Below, one piece after another: positions 1 to 7,541 of a stretch of DNA of 41,633 bases. The notes under the pieces were generated by a model. That model was not told the DNA's origin. It saw nothing but the letters and a program-made list of their open reading frames with translations, and searched no databases. Both the position numbers and the translations under genes were made by a program. Numbering within the stretch: position 1 is the first letter of the stretch; each line of letters starts with the position of its first letter. The DNA is from a virus, in IMG/VR virus record IMGVR_UViG_3300036401_000599, positions 1-41,633 of that record. The stretch is one strand, 5' to 3'.

Positions 1-461
1 CGTCCGAGGACTCGCAGATGCTGCTCGAGGCCCAGCAGCGACAGCTCGCGCGGCGGCTCGAGGCGCGCATCCGGGCCCAGCTCGAGGACGAGGGCATCGA
101 CGTCATCCGCACGGGCGGCGACGCGCACGAGGTGGTGAGCGGCGTGGTGACGGACACCATTGAGGCGAAGACGCTCCAGGCCGACGCCGGCGTCGTCGTC
201 ACGAAGGCTTTCAACATGGGCCGCGAGCAGTTCGCCCAAGAGCACGGCGACGCCATCGAGTCGGTGGAACTCTCCGCGCTGCTCGACGACGCGACGTGCA
301 GTTACTGCGAGCAGCACGACGGCGACGAGTTCGACTTCGATTCAGAGCAGCACGACGCGATGACACCGCCGCTGCGCGACTGCGATGGCGGCAACCGCTG
401 CCGCTGTCTGCTCGTCTACAACTTCAAGAAACCGGGCGAGGACGATGGCGAGGACGAATGA
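1..461 (+). CDS. Portal-MuF fusion protein, C-terminal part (continues from 39520-41633)
   Basis: This is the 3' end of the gene that starts at GTG 39520; joined across the circle it encodes 815 residues. The part here is the MuF-like (SPP1 gp7/Mu gpF minor head protein) domain. It opens with a helical, charged stretch and then shows the typical Cys/His cluster CSYCEQHDG followed about 20 residues later by CDGGNRCRC, which probably binds zinc. In most Mu-like phages gpF is a separate protein made just after the portal; here both are one polypeptide. The in-frame ATG at position 18 could give a free MuF fragment, but it has no clear ribosome-binding site. The stop overlaps the next gene, which starts at 445. 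Confidence 0.8.
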   Translation, partial: SEDSQMLLEAQQRQLARRLEARIRAQLEDEGIDVIRTGGDAHEVVSGVVTDTIEAKTLQADAGVVVTKAFNMGREQFAQEHGDAIESVELSALLDDATCSYCEQHDGDEFDFDSEQHDAMTPPLRDCDGGNRCRCLLVYNFKKPGEDDGEDE

Positions 462-630
462 GCAGGACGACGCGATTCACGCGGCGCGCATTCTTGCCCG
501 GGCGCAGGTGCTCACAGCGGTGCTGGCGGCTCGAAACCTCCACCTCGCGATGACGGCAGAGCCCGAGGTGCTTCGGCAACTGCTGGCCGTCGTCGACATC
601 CTCATGAATGAGGTCGTCGAGGTCGACTGA
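445..630 (+). CDS. Small helical protein, 61 aa, unknown
   Basis: The gene starts at ATG 445, inside the last codons of the portal-MuF gene, so the two are probably translationally coupled; GAGG lies just upstream. The predicted protein is almost entirely helical and acidic at its C-terminus (ends NEVVEVD), with no recognised domain. Its position between MuF and the protease suggests a head-assembly accessory protein, but that is inference from context only. Confidence 0.55.
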   Translation: MARTNEQDDAIHAARILARAQVLTAVLAARNLHLAMTAEPEVLRQLLAVVDILMNEVVEVD

Positions 631-634
631 GCGG

Positions 635-651
635 GTGTTGATGCTTCGCCG
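635..651 (+). promoter_or_regulatory. Late control element, copy 1 (17-bp motif)
   Basis: The motif GTGTTGATGCTTCGCCG ends exactly 23 nt before the GTG start of the protease gene at 675. The identical 17 bp occur at 28245 and 39480 with the same 23-nt gap before another GTG start. There is no purine-rich ribosome-binding site in the 23-nt gap here. The fixed spacing suggests a promoter with transcription starting at or near the start codon (leaderless mRNA), or a translation-control element. Confidence 0.7.
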
Positions 652-674
652 GTGCGGATTCGACGCTCTGTTTC

Positions 675-1823
675 GTGCCTGAGCAGACCCGCCGTTTCGG
701 CGCCGCCAAGAGCCAGCAGCTGACGAAGCCGGCCGACGCGAAGCCGGTGTGGAACGTCATCATGCCCGCTGGCACCTGGCACCGCGACGACTTCGGCGAC
801 GACGGCGTGATGCAAATCGACCGCCCTTTCCTCGAGGCGATGATTGCCAACTGGCAGAAGGTCGGCTCACCCGGTCTGCCCATCAACTACCACCACTGGG
901 GTCAGTCCTCGGACAAGTCGGTCCGCAAGGAAGACAAGGTGGCCGCGGGCTTCATCGAGGATCTGCGCATCAACGCGGACGGGGACCTCGAGGGGCTCAC
1001 CAACTGGAACGACGAAGGCCGCGCCGCCATCCAGGCCGACAAGCTCCGCTATTTCTCGCCCGAGTGGCACGAGAACTGGTTCGACAACACCACGGGCGAG
1101 GACCAGGGCCCCACGCTGTTCGGCGGCGCCGTCCTGAATGACCCTTACTTCCAGTCCATGCCGCGGCTCGCGGCGAGCCGCACCGCAAAGAAAGGCAACG
1201 CCATGTTCGACAAGAAGACCCTCTGCTCGCTGTTCGCGATGGCCGACGACACCTCGGACGACGGCCTCATGGCGCGCATGAAGGAGTGCGCCGACGTCTA
1301 CGCGAAGAAGGCGGCGGCCAAGGACGACGGCGACGGGGACGACGACACGAAGAAGGCCGCTCTCACCGCCGCGCGCGATGCCGCCGACAAGTTCGAGAAG
1401 CAGCTCAAGACGGCGCAGGCGCAGATTGACGAGCTGAAGTCGGCGAACGTGAAGGCCGAGGAGGCGCGCGTCGCCGCCGGCACGAAGGCGCTCACCACGC
1501 AGCTCGAGCAGGAAGGCCGCATCACGGCCAACGAGAAGTCCTTCATCGAGGAGGACGTGAAGGCATACGGCCTCGAGAAGGCAACGGAGCGCTGGGCGAA
1601 GCGGCCTGTCGTAGTGCCGCTGGGAGAGCGCGGCGTGGCAGGCAGCACCGGCCTGGAGTCGCCGGAGGCTGCCCTGCAGAAAATCAACGAGCTCGTCGAC
1701 GAGATGGTGAAGAAGGACGCGAGCATCAAGCGCAGCGACGCGCGCATGCGCATCCTGGCCGCAAACCGCGAGCTGGCGAACGCCGCCGAGAAGCTCGAGC
1801 CCCGCGGCGAGAAGCGCAACTGA
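675..1823 (+). CDS. Phage head maturation protease/scaffold (Mu gpI-like)
   Basis: The 382-aa protein begins with a Mu gpI-type protease domain (about residues 25-165). His73/His74 in INYHHWG and Ser128 in RYFSPEW match the catalytic positions of this family. The second half is a charged, coiled-coil scaffold-like region (about 180-380) rich in Lys, Asp, Glu and Ala. The arrangement matches Mu I/Z, where the full-length product is the prohead protease and the C-terminal part is the scaffold. Start GTG 675 is chosen because it lies 23 nt after the conserved 17-bp element; there is no usual Shine-Dalgarno. It precedes the decoration and capsid genes, as in Mu-like head modules. Confidence 0.88.
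   Translation: MPEQTRRFGAAKSQQLTKPADAKPVWNVIMPAGTWHRDDFGDDGVMQIDRPFLEAMIANWQKVGSPGLPINYHHWGQSSDKSVRKEDKVAAGFIEDLRINADGDLEGLTNWNDEGRAAIQADKLRYFSPEWHENWFDNTTGEDQGPTLFGGAVLNDPYFQSMPRLAASRTAKKGNAMFDKKTLCSLFAMADDTSDDGLMARMKECADVYAKKAAAKDDGDGDDDTKKAALTAARDAADKFEKQLKTAQAQIDELKSANVKAEEARVAAGTKALTTQLEQEGRITANEKSFIEEDVKAYGLEKATERWAKRPVVVPLGERGVAGSTGLESPEAALQKINELVDEMVKKDASIKRSDARMRILAANRELANAAEKLEPRGEKRN
1203..1823 (+). CDS. Internal-start scaffold protein (Mu gpZ-like), 206 aa
   Basis: An in-frame ATG at 1203 (Met177 of the protease) is preceded by AGAAAGG at good spacing, directly at the junction between protease domain and coiled-coil region. In phage Mu the scaffold Z is made from just such an internal start in gene I. 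The product would be the acidic/basic, coiled-coil C-terminal region alone. This is inferred from the start signal and the family precedent. Confidence 0.45.
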   Translation: MFDKKTLCSLFAMADDTSDDGLMARMKECADVYAKKAAAKDDGDGDDDTKKAALTAARDAADKFEKQLKTAQAQIDELKSANVKAEEARVAAGTKALTTQLEQEGRITANEKSFIEEDVKAYGLEKATERWAKRPVVVPLGERGVAGSTGLESPEAALQKINELVDEMVKKDASIKRSDARMRILAANRELANAAEKLEPRGEKRN

Positions 1824-1849
1824 ACACGTAGCCCTGAAAGGACACCACC

Positions 1850-2251
1850 ATGGCCGCAGCCCGTCAGAATTTTGAAGGTAGCACTCCGCAGTCGTGGATC
1901 GCCGGCGGCGCCATCACGGCGAACCGGCTCGTGATGTCCGACACCACGGAAGGTCAAGTCATCGCGACCACCGGCATCACCAGTCAGGCGCTGGCGGTGT
2001 CGCTTCATACGCTCGCCAGCGGCGACGTGGGCGACTTCCAGACGTTCGGCGTTGCGAAGCTCGAGGCCGCGGCTGCTATCTCGCTTAATGACGAGGTGAT
2101 GCCCGACTCGGGCGGCGGCGGGAAAATCGCCACCAGCTCCGGCGCCACCGCGCGCAGCGTCGGCATTGCCCTCCAGGCCGCTGGCGGTGGCGGCGAAATC
2201 ATCATGGTCAAGCTCGCCCTGCCGGTCGTGAAGGGCCCCGCCAACTCGTAA
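1850..2251 (+). CDS. Head decoration/capsid cement protein (DUF2190-like)
   Basis: The 133-aa protein resembles the DUF2190 capsid-cement family: a small, Gly/Ala/Thr-rich beta protein with the repeated pattern of short strands (AGGAITANRLV, ITSQALAVSLHT, GATARSVGIALQAAG). It sits directly upstream of the major capsid gene, the usual place for a decoration protein. A strong ribosome-binding site, GAAAGGACACCACC, precedes ATG 1850; closely similar leaders precede the capsid gene and the next gene, as expected for abundantly made virion proteins. Confidence 0.72.
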   Translation: MAAARQNFEGSTPQSWIAGGAITANRLVMSDTTEGQVIATTGITSQALAVSLHTLASGDVGDFQTFGVAKLEAAAAISLNDEVMPDSGGGGKIATSSGATARSVGIALQAAGGGGEIIMVKLALPVVKGPANS

Positions 2252-2284
2252 CCCCGCTTTCGCTTCCGAAAGGACATCACGCCC

Positions 2285-3286
2285 ATGCCGTACGACAGGA
2301 CAACTTTCATCACCCGTACCGCGCTCGAGGGAGTGGCCTTCGACTTCGCGTCCGACCAGGACGTGCAGTACGGCGACGGCGTCACCGGTGGCTTTCTACA
2401 GGACAAGCTCTTCACTCCAAAGCCCGTAGACCGGAGCCTGAAGAAGGCCTACCAAATCGACACGTCGAAGCTCCGGCTGATGAACACGGAGAAGTCGACC
2501 AACGCCGAGCCCGACCTGGTCGACGAGCAGATTTTCTCGACGAACATTACGCTGCAGGAGCACAAGGCAGGCGCCGAGGTGAACCCTCGCGACGAAGAGG
2601 ACGCGGACCTGCCCATCCTCGTCGGCGATGCGCGCAAGACGCAGATTTCGATGCTCGCCATCCTCAACCGCCGCGAGAAGCTGGCGTTTGACGCGGCGAC
2701 CACCTCGGGCAACTACCCGACCGCGCTCACCAGCGCGCTCTCATCCGGCAGTCGCTGGAACGAGGCGGGTGGGGATCCCGAGTCGGACATGATCACCATC
2801 AACCAGGCGGTGATGAACCTGGCCGGCAAGCGGGTGAACGCCATCGCCATGGGTGACAAGACGGCCGACAAGATTCGCCTGTCGCCGGTCTGGCGCGCGC
2901 GCACTCAGTACACCCAGGGCGGGCCGATTCCCTGGGCGCTCATCAAGGCGTTCCTCGGCGTGCAGTACCTCTTCGTCGGCACGGCGCGCCGCGACTCGGC
3001 GAACGAAGGCGCGACGTCGAGCATCGACGGCTTCTGGTCCGACAACGTCATCGCCTACTACTACAACCCGTCGCCCGGCATCTTCGATGTCAGCTACGGC
3101 CACATGTACCTGGAGAAGGCGCCCATTTGGACGCGTATCTGGGTCGACGAGCGCCGCTCCGGCTCGCGCGGGCCGATGCGCCGCGTGACGTGCGGCAGCG
3201 AGTACAAGATGCAGGCTGGCTATGTCGATGCGAGCGGCTCCACGAAGTTCGGCGCCGGCTACCTGCTCCGCACCGCGGTCGCCTGA
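2285..3286 (+). CDS. Major capsid protein (HK97 fold)
   Basis: The 333-aa protein has the length and position of an HK97-fold major capsid protein, after protease and decoration genes. Visible features are an N-terminal extended region, a long spine-helix-like stretch around residues 115-145 (AILNRREKLAFDAATT), a P-domain/A-domain-like centre with AIAMGDKTADKIRLSP, and a C-terminal strand-rich end with VRRVTC-like and GAGYLLRTAVA segments. The ribosome-binding site GAAAGGACATC precedes ATG 2285. No separate scaffold delta domain is present, consistent with the separate Mu-type scaffold at 675-1823. Confidence 0.85.
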   Translation: MPYDRTTFITRTALEGVAFDFASDQDVQYGDGVTGGFLQDKLFTPKPVDRSLKKAYQIDTSKLRLMNTEKSTNAEPDLVDEQIFSTNITLQEHKAGAEVNPRDEEDADLPILVGDARKTQISMLAILNRREKLAFDAATTSGNYPTALTSALSSGSRWNEAGGDPESDMITINQAVMNLAGKRVNAIAMGDKTADKIRLSPVWRARTQYTQGGPIPWALIKAFLGVQYLFVGTARRDSANEGATSSIDGFWSDNVIAYYYNPSPGIFDVSYGHMYLEKAPIWTRIWVDERRSGSRGPMRRVTCGSEYKMQAGYVDASGSTKFGAGYLLRTAVA

Positions 3287-3301
3287 AAGGACGGCACCAT
3301 C

Positions 3302-3658
3302 ATGGCCAAGTTCGTCATCGTTCACGGCAGTTTCAAGCATCCGAGTCACGTCACGGCGGACGGCAAGCCGCTGGATCACCCACACGCCGCGTTCGTCGAC
3401 AACGGCTTCCTGGGCGTGTCGCCGGACCCGTCGAAGCCGCACGTACTCGATGTCTCCGAGAAGGAGGCCGAGAAGCTCGACCCAGGATGCACCAAGACGA
3501 AGCTCGACAAGGACGGCAAGGAGATCGGCCCATGGGGTGGATTCTGCCTGAAGCCGCTCGCGCTGCATGAGGCAGAACTCAAGGGAGCGGCCGCCTCGAA
3601 GGCCGAGCTCGACAAGGCGAAGGCCCCGGTGGTTCCGAAGCCCGGGGGCTCCAAGTGA
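3302..3658 (+). CDS. Conserved-position small structural protein, 118 aa
   Basis: The protein starts MAKFVIVHGSFKHPSH and ends in an Ala/Lys/Pro-rich tail (AKAPVVPKPGGSK). It shares the strong GAAAGGAC leader of the capsid and decoration genes, which suggests high expression. No domain is recognised. Its place right after the capsid gene would suit a head accessory or head-fibre protein. Its stop overlaps the start of the next gene by 4 bp. Confidence 0.65.
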   Translation: MAKFVIVHGSFKHPSHVTADGKPLDHPHAAFVDNGFLGVSPDPSKPHVLDVSEKEAEKLDPGCTKTKLDKDGKEIGPWGGFCLKPLALHEAELKGAAASKAELDKAKAPVVPKPGGSK

Positions 3659-4161
3659 AGCGGCTCGCCTTCACTGGCGCCTTCCTCGGCGCGATGGTCT
3701 TGGCGGCCGTCGCGCTGGGCGCGCCCTACAAGTTCTCCGGCTCGCCTATCGACTTGGTGACGCGCTTCATGAAGGGCGGCTTCTACGCGGGCTCGGGCTC
3801 GGTGGCGTCGACCACCAACGTCGTATCGAGCATGCTCGCCACCACCTGCGACTACGACTTCGCTTCGACTGCCAACGGCTACTGCCAGGTGGCTCGCGAC
3901 AAGACCTGCACGCTCACTGGAGTGAAGCTCGGGGACCCCTGCTTTCTCGGAGTGGGCCAGGCGCTCGGAATCCTCTCCGATGCTGGTCCAGGCGGCGCTG
4001 GCGACGGTGGGGCCGTCTGGTACCTCGGCGGGGAACTCCTCTCTGTTCGGGCCAAGTCGACAGACACGCTCGAGTTGGAACTCTGCAATCGGCTCGGCGA
4101 TGGCGGGGCATTGGACCCACCCGACGCCGGGTACATCGTGCGCTGCATCAGCAACCAGTGA
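3655..4161 (+). CDS. Secreted protein with Sec signal peptide, 168 aa
   Basis: The N-terminus is a textbook Sec signal peptide: MKR, a hydrophobic core (LAFTGAFLGAMVLAAVALG) and a probable cleavage site after ALGA near residue 23. The mature part is small, with six cysteines and Gly/Asp/Ala-rich turns such as DAGPGGAGDGG, and a short C-terminal Cys (VRCISNQ), which points to an oxidised extracytoplasmic protein. No domain is recognised. Signal peptides are unusual for virion proteins, so this gene is odd inside a head module; it is the first of three in a row with a signal peptide. Confidence 0.75.
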   Translation: MKRLAFTGAFLGAMVLAAVALGAPYKFSGSPIDLVTRFMKGGFYAGSGSVASTTNVVSSMLATTCDYDFASTANGYCQVARDKTCTLTGVKLGDPCFLGVGQALGILSDAGPGGAGDGGAVWYLGGELLSVRAKSTDTLELELCNRLGDGGALDPPDAGYIVRCISNQ

Positions 4162-4167
4162 GGGCCC

Positions 4168-4605
4168 ATGAAGCGCGCGCTCTCCCTCATCAGTCTCGTG
4201 GCGGTCGGGGTGCTCTTCGCGGCCGCGAAGCCGCGGCCGGGCTCCGCCCTGGCGCAAGAGCAGATGCTGAACGGCGTGCCTCGGCGCTGGACGCTACCTG
4301 ATGCCGGGCAGTCGATTCTCATAGCCGCCTCGGGACAGGCCTGCGCGGACGTGACGGGCATCTGCACGTCGGTGGTGCTACTCGTCCCCGAGCAGCCCAC
4401 GAACCTATGCGTGCAGCCCGGCACCGGCGCAACCGGGGCGAACGTCTGGGACGGCGGCTGCAACACCATCGACACGGATCCGAACTTCGGCGTGCCGCTG
4501 CAGGCATGGGTGCCGCAATACGTCATACTTGAGACGGGCAACACGCAGATTTGCGCCGCGTCGGACGCCGGCGCGCTCCGAGTGCCGCTGTTCTGCCAGT
4601 ACTGA
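4168..4605 (+). CDS. Secreted protein with Sec signal peptide, 145 aa
   Basis: The N-terminus MKRALSLISLVAVGVLFAAA followed by GSALAQEQ is a clear Sec signal peptide with a probable cleavage after ALA. The mature domain has five cysteines and many Gly/Ala/Thr residues, with strand-like stretches (SILIAAS, TSVVLLVPEQP, QYVILETGNTQIC). It looks like a small disulfide-bonded beta protein. It lies 6 bp after the previous secreted protein and shares its style, so the two may form one surface complex. No family is recognised. Confidence 0.72.
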   Translation: MKRALSLISLVAVGVLFAAAKPRPGSALAQEQMLNGVPRRWTLPDAGQSILIAASGQACADVTGICTSVVLLVPEQPTNLCVQPGTGATGANVWDGGCNTIDTDPNFGVPLQAWVPQYVILETGNTQICAASDAGALRVPLFCQY

Positions 4606-4616
4606 AGGAGTGCCGG

Positions 4617-5384
4617 ATGCGCCGGCTCGCGCCGATCCTCCTGCTGCTCGCCTCCGCCGAAGCTCGAGCCCAATGGGCAGGCGGGGGGTTTCGCGCGTCA
4701 GGCGGCCTTGGTCGCGGCGGCTTCCGACCACTCGCCACCGCCACGGCCACGGTCAAGAGCATTGGGAATGCGCTCCAGTCCGGCGACAAGGTCGGCAACT
4801 GGTGGGCGTTGCAGCAGGACGGAACCATGCTGGCCAGCAGCGCGCTCACCGAGAGCGGCCAGGCCTCTCCAGGCGTGTCGCCGCTGACGTTCAACGGCAC
4901 GACGCAGTACTTCAAGAGCGCGAACGTCGCCTACCCCACTGGCGATTTCTCAGCCGTCGTCTCATTCAAGTTCGCCAGCAACCCGGGCGCGAACGCGTAC
5001 CTCGCGGCGAAATGGGACAGCGGAAGCCTTGGATGGGTGGCGTTTCTCGACACCAGCGGCAAGCTGAACTTCATCGTCGCAGACAGCGCCGGGACCCTGA
5101 AGACCATCACCGCCGCAGGCGCCTCGAGCACGAACACGTGGCTCGCGGTCTGCGTGACGTACACCTCGGCCTCGAAGGCGTTGTCGATGCGCGCGCTCGG
5201 AACCGACACGACAGGCAACGGCACCAACACCGGAGTGCACGCGATTTCGTTCCCACACTCAGTTGGAGCAGGTGGCGCAGGTGGCGCCGGCACGTTCTTC
5301 GCCGGCAACTCGCGCGGCGTCTTCTTCACCGAGACGCCCCTCAGCGACGCGGCTTGTGACCGCATCATGGCGGGTGTCCTGTGA
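4617..5384 (+). CDS. Secreted LamG-like (concanavalin-type lectin) protein, 255 aa
   Basis: ATG 4617 follows the ribosome-binding site AAGGAG; upstream in-frame codons lie inside the preceding gene. Residues 1-20 (MRRLAPILLLLASAEARA) form a signal peptide. The rest resembles the LamG/concanavalin A-like jelly-roll fold: LTFNGTTQYFKS, a run of alternating strands (FSAVVSFKFAS, GWVAFLDTSGKLNFIVAD, TWLAVCVTYTS) and the typical end GVFFTETPLSDAACDRIMAG. Such domains usually bind sugars or act as adhesion modules. It may be exported or displayed on the virion; sequence alone does not decide. Confidence 0.72.
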   Translation: MRRLAPILLLLASAEARAQWAGGGFRASGGLGRGGFRPLATATATVKSIGNALQSGDKVGNWWALQQDGTMLASSALTESGQASPGVSPLTFNGTTQYFKSANVAYPTGDFSAVVSFKFASNPGANAYLAAKWDSGSLGWVAFLDTSGKLNFIVADSAGTLKTITAAGASSTNTWLAVCVTYTSASKALSMRALGTDTTGNGTNTGVHAISFPHSVGAGGAGGAGTFFAGNSRGVFFTETPLSDAACDRIMAGVL

Positions 5385-6151
5385 GCTTGAGCCTTGTCGC
5401 GCCCGTCGCCAGCCCCGTGTTCCAGCTCGACGCATACAACTGCGACGGGGCCAACAATCTCTACCGCGCGAACGGAGCCCAGCTGCGCACGTGGTTCGAC
5501 GGCGGGGCGAGCTCGCCGCCGGTGCTGACGAGCGCGAGCGTCTACGAGCGCCCGCACTTCAAGGCCGACGCAGCGAGCGGCGAGAACTGCGTCGCCTTCG
5601 ATGGCATCGACGACCGACTGACGTTCCCTTCGTCCGACGTGAGCTTCGCCTTCATCCACACGACGGGCATCTTCGACCTGTTCGTTGGGCTGCGCATGCG
5701 CGGCACGGCGACGCGCAGCGTGTTCGGCAACATGACGAACACGGCCACCGACAAGGGGATGTCGCTCAACCTGGACGGAACCGGCAAGCCCACCATCGCC
5801 ATCGGCAACGGTGCGGCCTCCATCATCTTCGTGAACGCCACCTTCGAGCTGCAGTTGCCGAAGTTCACCCCGTCGAAATTGTTGATCCGCGGCGACGGCA
5901 GCAAGCTCTACGTCTCGTCGAATTTCTACGCCGAAGACTTCGAGTCGGCCGCCTTCACCGGCTCACTCGGCAGCGGCAACGCGGCGCGCACCTTCACCAT
6001 CGGCTCCTCGAGCGCCGCGGAAGCCCCGTCGGGCAACACGATGCTGCAGAGCGACCTCTTCTTCGCGTCGCTCTACAACCGGAACCTGAACGCGGCCGAA
6101 CTGCTGACGATGTCGCAGGCCATTCGCAGTCGCGCGGGGCAGCAGGCATGA
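5381..6151 (+). CDS. LamG-like structural protein, 256 aa
   Basis: GTG 5381 overlaps the stop of the previous gene (GTGA). The protein lacks a signal peptide but carries the same type of LamG-like fold: CVAFDGIDDRLTFPS, IFDLFVGLRMRGTATRSVF, and the usual closing helix NAAELLTMSQAIRSRAG. The start region FQLDAYNCDGANN, where residues would hold a sugar or calcium, resembles the beginning of phage appendage domains. It is likely a virion appendage or receptor-binding module, possibly a partner of the preceding LamG protein. Confidence 0.7.
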   Translation: MSLSLVAPVASPVFQLDAYNCDGANNLYRANGAQLRTWFDGGASSPPVLTSASVYERPHFKADAASGENCVAFDGIDDRLTFPSSDVSFAFIHTTGIFDLFVGLRMRGTATRSVFGNMTNTATDKGMSLNLDGTGKPTIAIGNGAASIIFVNATFELQLPKFTPSKLLIRGDGSKLYVSSNFYAEDFESAAFTGSLGSGNAARTFTIGSSSAAEAPSGNTMLQSDLFFASLYNRNLNAAELLTMSQAIRSRAGQQA

Positions 6152-7296
6152 GCGGCCCCGGCCTCACCGTCCCGACGTGGGTGTGCCTGGGTGACTCGCT
6201 GACGCACGAGCCGCCGAGCTCACCGACCACCATCCTCGAGGCCTGGCCCGGCCGCATCGACCAGGCCATCTACCCGGGCCGCGCCGCGGCGAACCACGGC
6301 CACACCGGCACGCAGGTCACGGTCGACAACGTCGACGGCGTGTCGATGCTGAACCACTTCAACAACGACATCGACGGCAAGGGCTACTACGGGATGGTGT
6401 TTTGGGGCGGCATCAACGACTTCCTCTTCGGCGTCACCGCCGCGACCCTGTTTCCTGTCTGGCTCGGCATCGTGAATCGCGCCCTCGCGCAGGGCATGAA
6501 GGTCATCGCCATCATCACGCATTCGCCCGCGGGCTACACGGGCGGCTGGACCGGCACGCAGCAGGGCTACCTCGACAGCTTCAAGGCCTCGGTGCTCGCG
6601 CTGCAGGGCACCAACCCGAACCTTACCATCGTCAACTTCTACCAGGCGGCGCCGGCCGGCCTCGACGACCCAACAGCGCCCACCTTCCTCTACGGCCCCT
6701 ATGCCGGGGTCGCGAACGACGGCCTGCACTACGGCCAGCTCGCGCAGGACCAGGTCATCCTGCCGACGCTCATTCCGCTGATGCAGGCGGCTGCGCCGGC
6801 ACCAACCCCCGAGCCTATTGACGTCTTCGGCGTCGACGCCGACTCGGTGCGGAAGGCGCACTTCCCGAACTGGACGCCGTTCAGCTCGAGCACCAACCCA
6901 ACCGTCGACACCATCGACTCGTTCATTCTCGAGGAGGGGGCGGACCTCGCCGGCGCGCTGCGGGTGAAGTCCATCGACCCGACCAGCATCACCGACAGCA
7001 CGAGCGAGGCCTTCGCGTGGTGCGCGAAGACGTTGAAGCTGATGGTGGCGGTGCGCATCTACCCGGCCGTCACCGCCGGCAACCCCGACGGACTGAAGGC
7101 GCTGCAGGCGCAGCTCGACGCCCGGCTCGCTTGGCTTGAGAAGCACGGGCTCGAACTTGCCGGTGCGCAGACGCTCATCTCTGGCTCCGAGCCAGAGGGC
7201 CCGACGTCGCACATCTCGCAGTACGGTCTCACCACGGCCGACTCGTCGCTCATGTCGTCGACGGAGTCGCCCTTTCACAAGGATGACCAGCTGTGA
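6148..7296 (+). CDS. SGNH/GDSL hydrolase fused to a head-tail connector-like domain
   Basis: Residues 8-215 form an SGNH hydrolase: block I CLGDSLTHE (nucleophile Ser17), block III GGIND (Asn90) and block V DGLHY (Asp191, His194). Such enzymes remove acetyl or acyl esters from sugars, and phages use them to trim surface polysaccharide. A Pro-rich linker (AAPAPTPEP) leads to residues 222-382, whose pattern (SVRKAHFPNWTPFS, then an acidic helix FILEEGADLAGAL and further helices) resembles gp6-type head-tail connectors. The fusion is read directly in one frame; the connector assignment is inference. ATG 6148 overlaps the preceding stop. Confidence 0.75.
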   Translation: MSGPGLTVPTWVCLGDSLTHEPPSSPTTILEAWPGRIDQAIYPGRAAANHGHTGTQVTVDNVDGVSMLNHFNNDIDGKGYYGMVFWGGINDFLFGVTAATLFPVWLGIVNRALAQGMKVIAIITHSPAGYTGGWTGTQQGYLDSFKASVLALQGTNPNLTIVNFYQAAPAGLDDPTAPTFLYGPYAGVANDGLHYGQLAQDQVILPTLIPLMQAAAPAPTPEPIDVFGVDADSVRKAHFPNWTPFSSSTNPTVDTIDSFILEEGADLAGALRVKSIDPTSITDSTSEAFAWCAKTLKLMVAVRIYPAVTAGNPDGLKALQAQLDARLAWLEKHGLELAGAQTLISGSEPEGPTSHISQYGLTTADSSLMSSTESPFHKDDQL

Positions 7297-7541
7297 AGGC
7301 GCTCGCGGAAGACCTTCAGCGTGCAGCCAGTTCCATCGTCGAGGCCGTCGACCAGTTGGCCGACAGGACCGCCGACAACCGCGAAGGCTGGAAGGACTCC
7401 AACGCGCAGCATTCGGTGACACAGCGAGCCATCAGCGCGTTCCGCATCGAGGTGCTTGCGGGCTTCGAGGCGCTGCACCGCCGCCTTGACGCCATCGACA
7501 GACACCTCGGGCTCAATGGAACAGGCGGCGACCATGCCTAG
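7293..7541 (+). CDS. Small coiled-coil protein, 82 aa
   Basis: GTG 7293 overlaps the stop of the hydrolase gene. The protein is helical, with a heptad-like stretch (AFRIEVLAGFEALHRRLDAIDRHLG) near its end. No transmembrane segment or known domain is seen. It may be a small lysis-associated or structural protein. Confidence 0.55.
   Translation: MKALAEDLQRAASSIVEAVDQLADRTADNREGWKDSNAQHSVTQRAISAFRIEVLAGFEALHRRLDAIDRHLGLNGTGGDHA

Noticed and set aside
1-127. Direct terminal repeat as a physical phage end
   Set aside because: It is inside a coding frame, and its length of exactly 127 bp matches a common assembler k-mer. It shows circular assembly, not packaging ends.
635-674. 17-bp element as a classic sigma-70 or sigma-54 promoter
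   Set aside because: No TATAAT-like -10 and no GG/GC -24/-12 pair at proper spacing in any of the three copies.
6220-7422. Long minus-strand open frame opposite the SGNH gene (400 codons)
   Set aside because: It mirrors codon bias of the real gene; no motif, ribosome-binding site or operon partner.
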